This document shows positions 42,352-51,355 of a stretch of 64,000 nucleotides of DNA, one piece after another (positions within the stretch are counted from its first letter, which is position 1; each line of letters opens with the position of its first letter). This stretch comes from an uncultured Sterolibacterium sp. (GTDB lineage: Bacteria; Pseudomonadota; Gammaproteobacteria; Burkholderiales; Rhodocyclaceae). The stretch spans positions 1 through 64,000 of the forward strand of contig CAIVDC010000086.1 in assembly GCA_903904605.1 (NCBI GenBank), in the 5' to 3' direction. The notes below the pieces were generated by a model that worked only from the letters and a program-made list of their open reading frames with translations, had not been told where the DNA came from and ran no database searches. The position numbers and the translations under genes are program-made.

Positions 42352-42436
42352 CTAGCAAGCGCATCGCGGCATAAGTGCCCGCCTCGGGGGACGTTGAGCC
42401 TCCGTGCGCCTAGCCGCTTCGCGGCATAAGTGCCCG
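42352..42436. repeat. pair of short direct repeats between dgt and gltB
   Basis: The 17-mer CGCGGCATAAGTGCCCG occurs at 42365-42381 and 42420-42436, each preceded by CTAGC a few bases upstream. A small GCCGC/GCGGC hairpin lies at 42413-42425. This looks like an intergenic repeat family (REP-like) rather than gene sequence. Confidence 0.6.
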
Positions 42437-42466
42437 TAATCGTCCCTGCGGGACGAACGGGCACTA
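42430..42466 (-). terminator. long hairpin at the dgt 3' end
   Basis: GTGCCCGT...ACGGGCAC encloses CGTCCC/GGGACG, a two-step stem overlapping the dgt stop codon (42464-42466). There is no U-tract on the minus strand, so it may stabilise the mRNA end or act as a Rho-assisted stop rather than a classical intrinsic terminator. Confidence 0.45.
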
Positions 42467-43597
42467 AATCTCCCCGACAGCGAACAGGCGGCGGTGCTCT
42501 CTTATGGCGTAACGGTCGGTCATGCCGGCAATGTAGTCGGCCACCGCCCGGGGGCTGTCCTCCCGCGCCATCATCCGGTATTGCGGCGGCAGAAGGCGCG
42601 GATCGCTCGTGAGGGCGGCGAAAAGCTCCGAGACGATGCGCCTGGCCTTGTTGGTCATGCGCAAGACCTGGAAGTGGCGATAGAGATTTTCGTTCAGGAA
42701 ACGTTTCAGTTCGCGCTGCTCCGACCTCATGCCGTCGCTGAAGGCGACCAGGGGCGCGGCAAGATGGATGTCCTCGAGTCCTTCCGGCGCGAGAGCGGCG
42801 ATATTGCGGCGCGTCTCGGCGATGAGATCCACCGCCAGCGCGTTGATCATGCGCCTGAGGGTCTCGTGGATCATCCGGCGGCCGCTGATCGCCGGAAACT
42901 CATTCGTGACGTCCATGCGGTGACGGGAGAAGGCGGCGACATCGTCCAACTGTTCCAGCACGATCAGACCGGAGCGAAGACCGTCGTCGACGTCGTGGTT
43001 GTTGTAGGCGATCGCGTCGGCCAGATCGCATATCTGCGCCTCCAGCGAAGGACTGCGGTGTTCCAGGAAGCGCCGGCCGAGCTCCCCGAGTTCCCGTGCA
43101 CGCTCGGGCGAACAATGCTTGAGGATGCCTTCGCGCGTCTCGAAGCACAAATTCAAGCCATCGAAAGCCGCATAGCGTTCCTCGAGCAGATCGACGGTAC
43201 GCAGGCTCTGCAGATTGTGCTCGAAGCCGCCGCTCGCCGGAGCCAGTTCACGCATGCAGTCGTTCAGAGCCTCCTGCCCGGCGTGACCGAACGGGGTGTG
43301 GCCGAGGTCGTGGGCCAGGGCGATGGCTTCCACCAGGTCTTCGTTGAGATGAAGCGCGCGGGCGATGCTGCGGGCGAGCTGCGCCACCTCGATGCTGTGA
43401 GTCAGTCGGGTTCTGAACAGGTCGCCTTCGTGATTGACGAATACCTGGGTCTTGTACTCGAGGCGACGGAAAGCCGTGGAATGGACGATGCGATCGCGGT
43501 CGCGCTGGAATTCGCTGCGCTCGGCCGGGGGCGCCTCGACATGCGCACGGCCGCGCGAGTTGTATTCGCTGACGGCATAGGCGGCCTGTTCAGCCAC
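42464..43597 (-). CDS. dgt: dGTP triphosphohydrolase-like HD-domain protein
   Basis: 377 residues from GTG 43597, which overlaps the aroB stop by 8 nt (GTGGCTGA). This start gives [21 protein letters not shown], the usual family N-terminus, whereas upstream codons run inside aroB. It has [41 protein letters not shown] and [13 protein letters not shown] with the metal-binding HD residues. The family hydrolyses dNTPs to nucleoside and triphosphate. The annotated type in Betaproteobacteria is the dGTPase-like subfamily; exact nucleotide preference is unknown. The position after aroB is conserved in this lineage. Confidence 0.9.
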   Translation of the reverse strand: MAEQAAYAVSEYNSRGRAHVEAPPAERSEFQRDRDRIVHSTAFRRLEYKTQVFVNHEGDLFRTRLTHSIEVAQLARSIARALHLNEDLVEAIALAHDLGHTPFGHAGQEALNDCMRELAPASGGFEHNLQSLRTVDLLEERYAAFDGLNLCFETREGILKHCSPERARELGELGRRFLEHRSPSLEAQICDLADAIAYNNHDVDDGLRSGLIVLEQLDDVAAFSRHRMDVTNEFPAISGRRMIHETLRRMINALAVDLIAETRRNIAALAPEGLEDIHLAAPLVAFSDGMRSEQRELKRFLNENLYRHFQVLRMTNKARRIVSELFAALTSDPRLLPPQYRMMAREDSPRAVADYIAGMTDRYAIREHRRLFAVGEI

Positions 43598-44684
43598 AAC
43601 AGACCTCGATGGCGTCGATGATGTCGGCCTGCCGCGCCTCGGCATAGGTCACTGCCCGGCCCAGCTCCCGCAACAGCACGAGACGCAGCCTGCCGGCCAC
43701 CACCTTCTTGTCGTGGCCCATGAGATCGAGGTAGCGGGCTGCGCCCAGCGGCGCGCCCCGCACCGGCAGCCCGGCGCGGGCGAAGATTCGCCGTATCCTG
43801 GCGACGTCCTGGTCGGACAGCCAGCCCAGGCGGCGTGAGAGTTCTGCGGCCATCACCGTCCCGGCGGCCACCGCCTCACCGTGCAGCCATTGGCCAAAAC
43901 CCAGGCCCGTCTCGATGGCGTGGCCGAAAGTGTGGCCCAGATTCAGCAGGGCGCGGCCGCCTTCCTTGTCCTGCTCCTCTTCGTCGGCGGCGACCACTTC
44001 CGCCTTGTTGCGGCAACAGCGCTGGATGGCGTCGGCGAGCGCCTCAGGCTCTCTGGCAAGAAGTCGGTCCAGGTTCGCTTCCAGCCATTCGAAGAAAGGC
44101 AGGTCGCGAACCAGGCCGATCTTGATGACTTCTGCCATGCCCGCCGAGAGTTCGCGCAAGGGCAGCGTGTTCAGGGTATGGGTGTCGGCGAGGACCAGCT
44201 TCGGCTGCCAGAACGCCCCGATCATGTTCTTGCCGCGCGGGTGGTTGATGCCGGTCTTGCCCCCGACCGAGGAATCGACCTGGGAGAGCAACGTGGTCGG
44301 CGCCTGGATGAAGGGCACGCCGCGCTGGTAGGTGGCCGCGGCGAAGCCGGCAAGATCGCCGATGACGCCTCCGCCCAGGGCGATTATCGTGGTGGAGCGA
44401 TCGCAGCGCTCGGCGAGCAAGGCATCATGGATGCGGTTCAGGGTTTCCCAGTTCTTGTATTGTTCGCCATCGGGCAGCACGATCCGGGTGAGCGAGACAC
44501 CTGCTGTCACCAGCGGCGCCGCCAGCGCTTCCAGGTAAAGGGGCGCGACCGTCTCGTTGGTGACGATCGCGGCGCGCGGGACTTTCAGCCGGTCCAGGAT
44601 CAGGTCGGCCCTGGCCAGCAGCGAGCCGCCGATATGAATGGGATAGGATCGATCCCCCAAGGGGACGTTGAGGGTCCTGTTCAT
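43590..44684 (-). CDS. aroB: 3-dehydroquinate synthase AroB
   Basis: 364 residues. It has an NAD-binding [45 protein letters not shown] region, zinc ligands Glu (MAEVIKIG) and His ([19 protein letters not shown] nearby). It forms the first cyclic intermediate of the shikimate pathway from DAHP. The ATG overlaps the aroK stop by 4 nt (ATGA), and the 3' end overlaps dgt by 8 nt, giving a tightly coupled aroK-aroB-dgt cluster. Confidence 0.97.
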   Translation of the reverse strand: MNRTLNVPLGDRSYPIHIGGSLLARADLILDRLKVPRAAIVTNETVAPLYLEALAAPLVTAGVSLTRIVLPDGEQYKNWETLNRIHDALLAERCDRSTTIIALGGGVIGDLAGFAAATYQRGVPFIQAPTTLLSQVDSSVGGKTGINHPRGKNMIGAFWQPKLVLADTHTLNTLPLRELSAGMAEVIKIGLVRDLPFFEWLEANLDRLLAREPEALADAIQRCCRNKAEVVAADEEEQDKEGGRALLNLGHTFGHAIETGLGFGQWLHGEAVAAGTVMAAELSRRLGWLSDQDVARIRRIFARAGLPVRGAPLGAARYLDLMGHDKKVVAGRLRLVLLRELGRAVTYAEARQADIIDAIEVCCG

Positions 44685-45205
44685 TCTGGAAATAATTCGT
44701 TGATCTCGCGTTCCACGAGCTTCACCAGATGATGCGAGCTGCTGCCCCCCTCGATGATGATGTCGGCCACCGCGCGGTAGAGCGGATCGCGCTCGGCGTG
44801 AATTTCGCGCAATCTGTTGAGCGGGTCGGCGACTTGCAGCAAAGGGCGCTTCTTGTCCTGGCGCAGACGTTCCCAGAGCACCGCCGGCGGCAAATCGAGA
44901 TAGACCACGATGCCGTTCTTGCTCAGATTGGCCCGGTTCTGGGCATCGAGCACGGCGCCGCCGCCGGTGGCCAGGACCAGGCCGCTTTCCTGGGTCAGCG
45001 CCGCCAAAACCTGGGCCTCCCGCTTTCTGAAGCCGGCTTCGCCCTCGATTTCGAAGATGAGCGGAATATGGACGCCGGTGCGCGCCTCGATCTCGTGATC
45101 GGTATCGACGAAGCGCAGCTTGAGGCGCCTCGCCAACTGAGTCCCGACCGTGGTCTTGCCCGCGCCCATCATGCCGACGAGAAATATGTTTTCTTTGGAA
45201 TGCAC
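44681..45205 (-). CDS. aroK: shikimate kinase AroK
   Basis: 174 residues from GTG 45205. The P-loop [11 protein letters not shown] is near residues 11-21, shikimate-binding [11 protein letters not shown] and GFRKREA follow, then ATGGGAV and the lid region [11 protein letters not shown]. It phosphorylates shikimate at the 3-OH. In related genomes aroK commonly follows pilQ directly; here a large Ig-repeat gene separates them, with that gene's terminator just upstream of aroK. Confidence 0.96.
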   Translation of the reverse strand: MHSKENIFLVGMMGAGKTTVGTQLARRLKLRFVDTDHEIEARTGVHIPLIFEIEGEAGFRKREAQVLAALTQESGLVLATGGGAVLDAQNRANLSKNGIVVYLDLPPAVLWERLRQDKKRPLLQVADPLNRLREIHAERDPLYRAVADIIIEGGSSSHHLVKLVEREINELFPE

Positions 45206-45240
45206 GGGCTCATTGTATCAACTAGGCATGAAACCCAAAC

Positions 45241-45263
45241 AAAAAACCGGCCGGAGCCGGTTC
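45241..45263 (-). terminator. intrinsic terminator after the Ig-repeat gene
   Basis: On the minus strand, ACCGGC-TCCG-GCCGGT is followed by a TTTTTTG tract, 28 nt past the stop of the Ig-repeat lipoprotein gene. It should separate the pil/Ig transcript from aroK. Confidence 0.8.
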
Positions 45264-45290
45264 TATCGGGGACCCGCCCCGGCACCGCCG

Positions 45291-47330
45291 CTACGGAGTG
45301 ACGCTCAGAGGAATGCTGGTCACGACCCCCTTGGGCGTCGTGACCACCAGCACAAAGCTGCCATTGCCGGTCATCGGCGGCCCGCAGTATGTGGTTGGCG
45401 CGGAAATGGTAATCGCATGCAACGTCCCCCCTGGCGCGTTGCTGTCCGGTACGGCAGACGGAAGAACCGTGGCCGTGGAGAGGTTGGTGGACAGGTTGGT
45501 GATCGCCAGCGTCGTTCCGGCCGGCATCGGATTCCGGTTGATGTCGAAGAGGTAGAGGGGCAGGGTGGCTGAACATGCGCCACCCATGCTGTAGCTGAAA
45601 CTCGGCACATAGCCCGGGACAGGGACGCTCTTGTTGATAAAGGCATTGGAGCCTGACATCACGACCACGTCGTTCTGGCGCACATGGGCAGGACCCCAGA
45701 CGCCGTCGCAGGAACCGGCCTTGCTCGGGGCATAGGGCGAACTGGCGATGCCGGTGACGCAGGGCGAGACATTGGCGGTACTGAAGGGAATGAATTGTTC
45801 CCCCGCTTCCCAGACATGGTCCTCGTTGTTGTCGAGAAATGCGTCGCCCAGGTCGTTGAAGGGCTCGCCCGGATCGTAGATGTTGTTGCCGTTCAGATCG
45901 GTGAAGCTCTCCTCCCCCAGCGCATAGGCGAGCACCGTCGAGCGTCCGGCCGTTACGGCAAGGACCGAGGGTTCGCTGTCCTGAGCCGGGCGGGGATTGG
46001 CGCTGGTGAAAGTGACGCTGCAGGTTCCGCCGGTCGTCGTGCAGCTGGGCTGGATCTGCCCGCCCTCGCTCATGAAGTTGACGGCCGTGCCGTCGGGAAC
46101 CGGATTGCCGAGCCGGTCCGAAGCGATGATGTACACCGGGGTGGTCACGCCATCGTAGTTCCAGCCTTCGATGTTGTGAGTTCCGAAACTCAGCGAGAAG
46201 CGATCCTGGGCCGGGCGCCCGGTCGAGATCCGCAGCACCGTCGATTGGGTGGTGAAGGTGTTTCCAGCCGAAGTTACCGACGCCTTGACCCAGACGGCGG
46301 TCGGATTGGTGCCGGCGTTTACCGAAACCTGCACCGTGCCGTCCGTCCCTGTCGTGCCGCTTTGCGCGCTCAACTGGATTCCGCCGGTCGTGGTGGTCAG
46401 CGCGAAGCTCACCAGGCTGTTGGCGATGGGCTGGTTGTTGTTGTCGGCCACCTTGAAGACGACCACGGAACTTGCCGACAGGCCGGCCCCGCCGGTGCCC
46501 TGCAGCACGATCGTCGACGGCGTGGCGGAGACGAACTGGATGCTGGCGACGCCCGGGGCGCTGACCGCCAGGCTCGTCGTCGCCGTGACCGAGGTTCCGG
46601 CGATGCTCGCGCTGATGCTATCCGTCGTGCCGCAGCCGTTGTCCTTGTAGGTCGCGGTGGCGACGCCATTGACCGACTGCACGCTGGCCGGCAGCGTGGC
46701 CTTGCCCGATGCGGCGCAGGTCGAGGAGAAATTAACCGTGACCGGGGTGGTCGTGGGAACTCCCGTGATCGTGACCGTCACGCTCGTGGTGCCGTAGGCG
46801 GACAAGGGGTTCTGCGTGGCCACCAGGCCGGACAGGCCTGCGGCCACCGCGCTGATGGAGAAGCCCATCGAGCCGGATACCGAAACCGTGCCGACCGAAG
46901 CCGTGGCCGTGATCGTGGCGGCGCCGGCCGCCGTCAGGCTGGCGGGGTCGAGCTGGACGGAAGCGACGCCGGAACTATTGGTCAGCGCAGTCCCGGTGGC
47001 CGGGGTCATGTTGGCCAGGGCGGCGGGGGCCACCGCGAAAGTCACCACGGTGTTGGCGACAGCCTTGCCGGTGCTGTCCAGAACCGTGGCATTGGCCTTG
47101 GCCGGACTGCCCAGGGTGATGCTGGTACGCGCGGCGCCGGTCGAGGGGTCGGTCAGACTGACGCTGATTCCGGCCGCAGCGGTCGTCGTCGTGCCGCTGC
47201 CGGTCCCCGTCCCTGTGCCGGAGCCTGCGGCGGTGCCCATCGCGCCTCCGCCGCCGCCACAGCCGGCCAGGCCCAGCGTGGCGAGTAACAGGAGGGCACC
47301 CAGAGCGTTGCGGAAATGTTCAGTCATCAT
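45291..47330 (-). CDS. Ig-like (Big_1/invasin type) repeat lipoprotein
   Basis: 679 residues from ATG 47330, which opens the signal MMTEHFRNALGALLLLATLGLAGC (lipidated Cys24); an in-frame ATG at 47390 overlaps pilQ. A Gly/Ser/Thr linker leads to several bacterial Ig-like domains of about 90-100 residues, with repeated motifs such as AKANATVLDSTGKAVANTVVTFAV and VVFKVADNNNQPIANSLVSFAL. A segment near residues 475-510 has calcium-loop-like DLNGNNIYDPGEPFNDLGD and DNNEDHVWEAGE. Such proteins are surface adhesins or structural parts. It follows pilQ by 56 nt, so it may be cotranscribed with the pilus assembly genes and act at the pilus secretin or cell surface. That role is inference. Confidence 0.75.
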   Translation of the reverse strand: MMTEHFRNALGALLLLATLGLAGCGGGGGAMGTAAGSGTGTGTGSGTTTTAAAGISVSLTDPSTGAARTSITLGSPAKANATVLDSTGKAVANTVVTFAVAPAALANMTPATGTALTNSSGVASVQLDPASLTAAGAATITATASVGTVSVSGSMGFSISAVAAGLSGLVATQNPLSAYGTTSVTVTITGVPTTTPVTVNFSSTCAASGKATLPASVQSVNGVATATYKDNGCGTTDSISASIAGTSVTATTSLAVSAPGVASIQFVSATPSTIVLQGTGGAGLSASSVVVFKVADNNNQPIANSLVSFALTTTTGGIQLSAQSGTTGTDGTVQVSVNAGTNPTAVWVKASVTSAGNTFTTQSTVLRISTGRPAQDRFSLSFGTHNIEGWNYDGVTTPVYIIASDRLGNPVPDGTAVNFMSEGGQIQPSCTTTGGTCSVTFTSANPRPAQDSEPSVLAVTAGRSTVLAYALGEESFTDLNGNNIYDPGEPFNDLGDAFLDNNEDHVWEAGEQFIPFSTANVSPCVTGIASSPYAPSKAGSCDGVWGPAHVRQNDVVVMSGSNAFINKSVPVPGYVPSFSYSMGGACSATLPLYLFDINRNPMPAGTTLAITNLSTNLSTATVLPSAVPDSNAPGGTLHAITISAPTTYCGPPMTGNGSFVLVVTTPKGVVTSIPLSVTP

Positions 47331-47386
47331 GGTCGAAGATCCCAGGAAACGGCCGGTCAGGCTCGATGGAGGGTGATCAGGCGCCA

Positions 47387-49552
47387 TCATTTGACGGTCA
47401 ATCGGTCGTCCATCACGCGGGGCGTCACGAAGATCATCAGCTCCGTCTTCGCCGAAGTGCGCGAGGTGGTCTTGAACAGGTAACCCAGGACCGGCAAGTC
47501 CCCCAGCAACGGAACCTTGCTCGCATCATCCCGTTCCGTATCCATGAAGATTCCGCCGATCATGACCGTGCCGCCGTTCTCGACCGACACCTTGGTCTTG
47601 ATATGCTTGGTATTGATCGCAACCCCGGCAGGCAAGGTCACCCCCTGGCTGTCATTATTGACCTCCAGATCGAGAATGATGGCGCCGGAAGGCGTGATCT
47701 GGGGCGTTACCTGGAGTATCAGGCTGGCCTTCACGAAAGACACGCTGGTCGCACCGCTGCTCGTTGACTGCTGATAAGGGATTTGGGTTCCCTGCTCGAT
47801 GATCGCCTTGACCTTGTCGGCCGTGACCACCCGGGGACTGGAGATGACCTTGCCGCGCGTGTCCGACTCCAGCGCCGACAGTTCGAGATTGATAAACTTG
47901 CTCAAGCCCGACTTGAACAGGCTGATCGCGAAGCTGCCCGGGGCGACGCCGTTTATGGCGGAGGCGGGCATGTTGACGAACTGGGTGTTATTGACGGCGG
48001 TCACCGTGGGCGTGCCGGTGACCTGGCCGGTCGTATCGACCAGACCTTGCAGGCTGCCGCTGACGGTTGCGAAAGTCGAGTTGGATCCGAGAACCGAACT
48101 GCCCACCCCGGCGCCGGGGATGGTACCGCTCGCATCGTTATAGCTCAGGCGGGCGCCCAGGTTCTGGCTGAAGCCATCGTCGGCCTCGACGATGCGCGCC
48201 TCGATCAGAACCTGGCGGGCACCGACATCGACCTTGCGGATGAACTCCCGGATTTTTTCGAGTCGCGACGGAATATCCTGAACGAAGAGCGTATTGGACT
48301 CGGCATCCGAGATGATGGCGCCCTGCTTCGAGAGCATGGAGTTGTTCTTGTCGGAAAGCGTATTCTTGAGCAGGTCGGCCTTCTGGTAGTTCAAGGCGAA
48401 GGTTTCGGTCTGCGGCAGTTCGAGGTTGGCGATCTGCTGTTTCGATTCCAGCATGGCCTTTTCCCTGGCCGCAAGCTCTTCGCGCGGCGCGATAATGATG
48501 ACGTTGCCATTCTTGCGCATGTCCAGGCCCTTGGCCTGGAGAATGATGTCGAGCGCCTGATCCCAGGGTACATCCTTGAGTCTCAGCGTCAGATTGCCGC
48601 CAACCGTATCGCTGGTGATGATGTTGAGGTTGGTGAAGTCGGCGATCACCTGGAGCACCGCGCGAACCTCGACATTCTGGAAATTCAGGGAAAGCTTTTC
48701 CCCATGGTAGCCGCCGCGCGAACCCTGCACCAGCTTGTTCGGATCCGGCACCACGGCCTTGACCTCGATGACGAACTGGTTGTCGCTCTGGTAGGCGTTG
48801 TACTCCCAGAGACCTTGCGGGGTGATGACCATGCGCACGTTCTCACCCTGTGCGCTGGTATCGATGCTGCTCACCGGTGTCGCGAAATCCGTGACATCGA
48901 GCCGGCGACGCAACTTTTCGGGCAGCGATGTCTTCTTGAAATCGACGACGAGTTTGGCTCCCTGCTGCCGGATGTCGATGCCGACGTTAGGATCGGAAAG
49001 GTCTACGACAACGCGCGCTTCGCTGTTGTTGCCGCGGTGAAAGCTGACTTCCCGCAAGCTTTGCGCGACTTCCTGCGGCTTGACCTCGGCAAAGTGCGCC
49101 ACCAGCGGCGCATCTTTGACTTCGCCGGCAGCGGGGGCGGCGAAGCTGATATAGAAAGCCTGCCCTTCCTGCCGCGTCTCGAAGGGCATCGTCTTCTTGA
49201 GGTTCAGCACCAGGCGGGTGCGATCACCGACCTGGACGATGTTGAGGCTGCGCAGTTCCCCCTCATTGACTTGCTGGCTCGTGCGGCCGAGGCCATTGTC
49301 CGTTGCCGGAAAATCAAAGGCCAGTCGCGCCGGGCTGGCAATGCTGAAGCTGCCCGGCGACGCCTCGAGCGGCCGCTTCAGCATCAGCTTGACGATAGTA
49401 TTGGCGCCGTTCCGGCTCACCTGCAGACTCTCGATGCTGTTCTGGGCGGCGACCGGCGCCGGCTGTCCATTCTGCGCCCCGGCGAGCGTCGCCAGGCAGG
49501 CCAAGGCGAGGCCTAAAGCCAGTGGACCGGCGATCTTGGCTAAGGGGTTCAT
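47387..49552 (-). CDS. pilQ: type IV pilus secretin PilQ
   Basis: 721 residues. The signal peptide ends near LAGAQN. Two AMIN domains follow (SIESLQVSRNGANTIVKL and REVSFHRGNNSEARVVVDL), then an STN/N0 domain (LSLNFQNVEVRAVLQVIADFT), a secretin N1 domain and the secretin core with VPLLGDLPVLGYLF, ending in FVTPRVMDD. It forms the outer membrane ring through which the pilus passes. Its ATG overlaps the pilP stop by 4 nt. Confidence 0.96.
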   Translation of the reverse strand: MNPLAKIAGPLALGLALACLATLAGAQNGQPAPVAAQNSIESLQVSRNGANTIVKLMLKRPLEASPGSFSIASPARLAFDFPATDNGLGRTSQQVNEGELRSLNIVQVGDRTRLVLNLKKTMPFETRQEGQAFYISFAAPAAGEVKDAPLVAHFAEVKPQEVAQSLREVSFHRGNNSEARVVVDLSDPNVGIDIRQQGAKLVVDFKKTSLPEKLRRRLDVTDFATPVSSIDTSAQGENVRMVITPQGLWEYNAYQSDNQFVIEVKAVVPDPNKLVQGSRGGYHGEKLSLNFQNVEVRAVLQVIADFTNLNIITSDTVGGNLTLRLKDVPWDQALDIILQAKGLDMRKNGNVIIIAPREELAAREKAMLESKQQIANLELPQTETFALNYQKADLLKNTLSDKNNSMLSKQGAIISDAESNTLFVQDIPSRLEKIREFIRKVDVGARQVLIEARIVEADDGFSQNLGARLSYNDASGTIPGAGVGSSVLGSNSTFATVSGSLQGLVDTTGQVTGTPTVTAVNNTQFVNMPASAINGVAPGSFAISLFKSGLSKFINLELSALESDTRGKVISSPRVVTADKVKAIIEQGTQIPYQQSTSSGATSVSFVKASLILQVTPQITPSGAIILDLEVNNDSQGVTLPAGVAINTKHIKTKVSVENGGTVMIGGIFMDTERDDASKVPLLGDLPVLGYLFKTTSRTSAKTELMIFVTPRVMDDRLTVK

Positions 49553-50076
49553 TTTTTTGCCTCCTGTTCCTGCAACTGCAGCGTGCTGGTGCGCTCCACC
49601 CAGTCGCCGGTGGCGTCCTGGACCAGTTCCCTGATCTGGACTTCGCTTTCACTGATGTTGGTGATGATCCCGAAGTTCTGACCCATGTAATTGCCGATCT
49701 TGACCTGGTAAACCACGTTGCCTGCACGGATGATCGCATGCTTCATTTTGCCCTGCTGCAACAGGCCGACCATCTTCAGCGACTCCAGCGGGTACGATTC
49801 GAGCGGTTCCTTGCGGCGATCGAAATCGGGCTTGATGCCGCCCCCGGCAGCCTTCCTTTCCGGGTCTATGCCGACCGCCTTGAACGGGTCGAGGCGTTCG
49901 TCCGCATCGTAGGAGACGACAGGGAATGGCTTGATCTCCGGCAATGGCGGCACCCGGCCTTTCATGTCCTTGGTGGCATCCTTCATCCAGAGCTTGAGAT
50001 CATCATGGCCGTCGCCGCCGCAGGCAGTCAGGAGCAGTGCGGAGAGGACGGCAAGGGTCGGCGCCAGCCTGCTCAT
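49549..50076 (-). CDS. pilP: type IV pilus assembly lipoprotein PilP
   Basis: 175 residues with lipoprotein signal SALLLTAC (Cys19). The family's LESYPLESLKMVGLLQQGKMKHAIIRAGNVVYQVKIGNYMGQNFGII block forms the beta-sandwich that contacts PilQ. PilP links the inner membrane PilNO complex to the secretin. It overlaps pilQ and pilO by 4 nt each. Confidence 0.95.
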   Translation of the reverse strand: MSRLAPTLAVLSALLLTACGGDGHDDLKLWMKDATKDMKGRVPPLPEIKPFPVVSYDADERLDPFKAVGIDPERKAAGGGIKPDFDRRKEPLESYPLESLKMVGLLQQGKMKHAIIRAGNVVYQVKIGNYMGQNFGIITNISESEVQIRELVQDATGDWVERTSTLQLQEQEAKK

Positions 50077-50756
50077 TTCCTGCCGCCTTTGGCCTGCGCG
50101 GCCTTTTCTTTCTTGGCCTTGGCAAGTTCTTCATCGTCCAGATAGCGGAAGGTCTTGGCCACGGCGGTCATGGCCAGGGTGTTGTCCTTCCCTGGCGAGA
50201 TATCGATGTCGTTCAAGGTGACGATGCGCGCGAGCTTGGCGATATCCCCGGTGAAGGCGCCGAGATCATGGTAGCTGCCCTGCAACTTGATGGTGATCGG
50301 CAGTTCCACGTAAAAATCCTTCGCCACTTCGTTGCCCGGCTTGAATAATTCGAACTGGAGGCCGCGGCCGAGGCCGGCCTGGTTGATGTCGACCAACAGC
50401 GATTCCATTTCAGCCTTGCTCGGCAACTGTCTGAGCAGGGCGCCGAAAGAGCGGTCGATCTCGGCCAACTGCTTGCGGTTCTCCTCGAGATTGACCGCCT
50501 GCCGCTTCTTTGCCAGCCATTCGTCCTTGAGCTGCGTTTCCTGCTGCCGCTTGCCATCCAGTTCGACGAGCTGGGCGCTCCAGCCGAACCACCAGGCGGC
50601 GGCCAGCAAGACGATGAACAGGCCGGAGAGGATCACGATGCGCGGCACCAAGGGCCACAGCCCGGGGTCCTGGGGATCGAGGGTTCTGAAATCCTCGACC
50701 AATCTCTGGAAATCCAGCGTCGGGAAACCGACTTTCGGCAGTGTCGGCATTCTCAT
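50073..50756 (-). CDS. pilO: type IV pilus inner membrane protein PilO
   Basis: 227 residues: a short cytoplasmic N-terminus, one transmembrane helix (IVILSGLFIVLLAAAWWFGW near 45-64), a periplasmic coiled-coil (LDGKRQQETQLKDEWLAKKRQAVNLEENRKQ) and a ferredoxin-like domain with FYVELPITIKLQGSYHDLGAFTGDIAKLARI. It dimerises with PilN and binds PilP. It overlaps both neighbours by ATGA. Confidence 0.95.
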   Translation of the reverse strand: MRMPTLPKVGFPTLDFQRLVEDFRTLDPQDPGLWPLVPRIVILSGLFIVLLAAAWWFGWSAQLVELDGKRQQETQLKDEWLAKKRQAVNLEENRKQLAEIDRSFGALLRQLPSKAEMESLLVDINQAGLGRGLQFELFKPGNEVAKDFYVELPITIKLQGSYHDLGAFTGDIAKLARIVTLNDIDISPGKDNTLAMTAVAKTFRYLDDEELAKAKKEKAAQAKGGRK

Positions 50757-51355
50757 GGCTGCCTGTTCTTTCCTGGAGTCGGGGAAGCCTTGGGCATAGC
50801 TGCATCCGCCTTGTTCTGACGGGCGATCAGCACGTTCATGCTGAACTCGCTGATGCGTCGATTGTTTACGGTGACGGCCTTGATTTCGATCAGATCCGGC
50901 CGCTCGAGCAGCGGGGATCCCTCGAGGTTGCGCATCAGCGTCGAGATGCGCGAATTCGACTGGGCATAACCGGTGAGGCTGATCTTCTGTCCGGTCTGCT
51001 TCAGTGTCTTGAGATAGACGCCTTCGGGCACCTGGCGTGCCAGTTCGTTGAACAGATGTACGGTCTCGGTTCGGTCGGCCTGCAGCGACTCGATGATGCG
51101 CTTGCGCGATAGCAGCGAGTCCGTCTGTTCCTTGAGATGCTTGATCTCGTCGATCTCCTTGTCCAGCGAGACGATTTCCTTCTTGAGAAAGATATTCTGC
51201 TCTTCTTGCGCCTTTATATAGCGATCGATGACGCTGTAGCCGAAGACCCAGGTGACACCTGCCAGCAAGGCGATCAGACCGCTCAGCGCGTAAAACTGCT
51301 GGCGCCGCATGCGGCGCTTCTCTTCGCGGTGCGGCAGCAGGTTGATGCGGATCAC
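50753..51355 (-). CDS. pilN: type IV pilus inner membrane protein PilN
   Basis: 200 residues starting MIRINLLPHREEKRR, the conserved cytoplasmic peptide that docks into PilM. One transmembrane helix follows (YALSGLIALLAGVTWVFGYSV), then a coiled-coil and a periplasmic ferredoxin-like fold (YLKTLKQTGQKISLTGYAQSNSRI). It connects cytoplasmic PilM to the PilOP complex. It overlaps pilM and pilO by 4 nt each. Confidence 0.95.
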   Translation of the reverse strand: MIRINLLPHREEKRRMRRQQFYALSGLIALLAGVTWVFGYSVIDRYIKAQEEQNIFLKKEIVSLDKEIDEIKHLKEQTDSLLSRKRIIESLQADRTETVHLFNELARQVPEGVYLKTLKQTGQKISLTGYAQSNSRISTLMRNLEGSPLLERPDLIEIKAVTVNNRRISEFSMNVLIARQNKADAAMPKASPTPGKNRQP

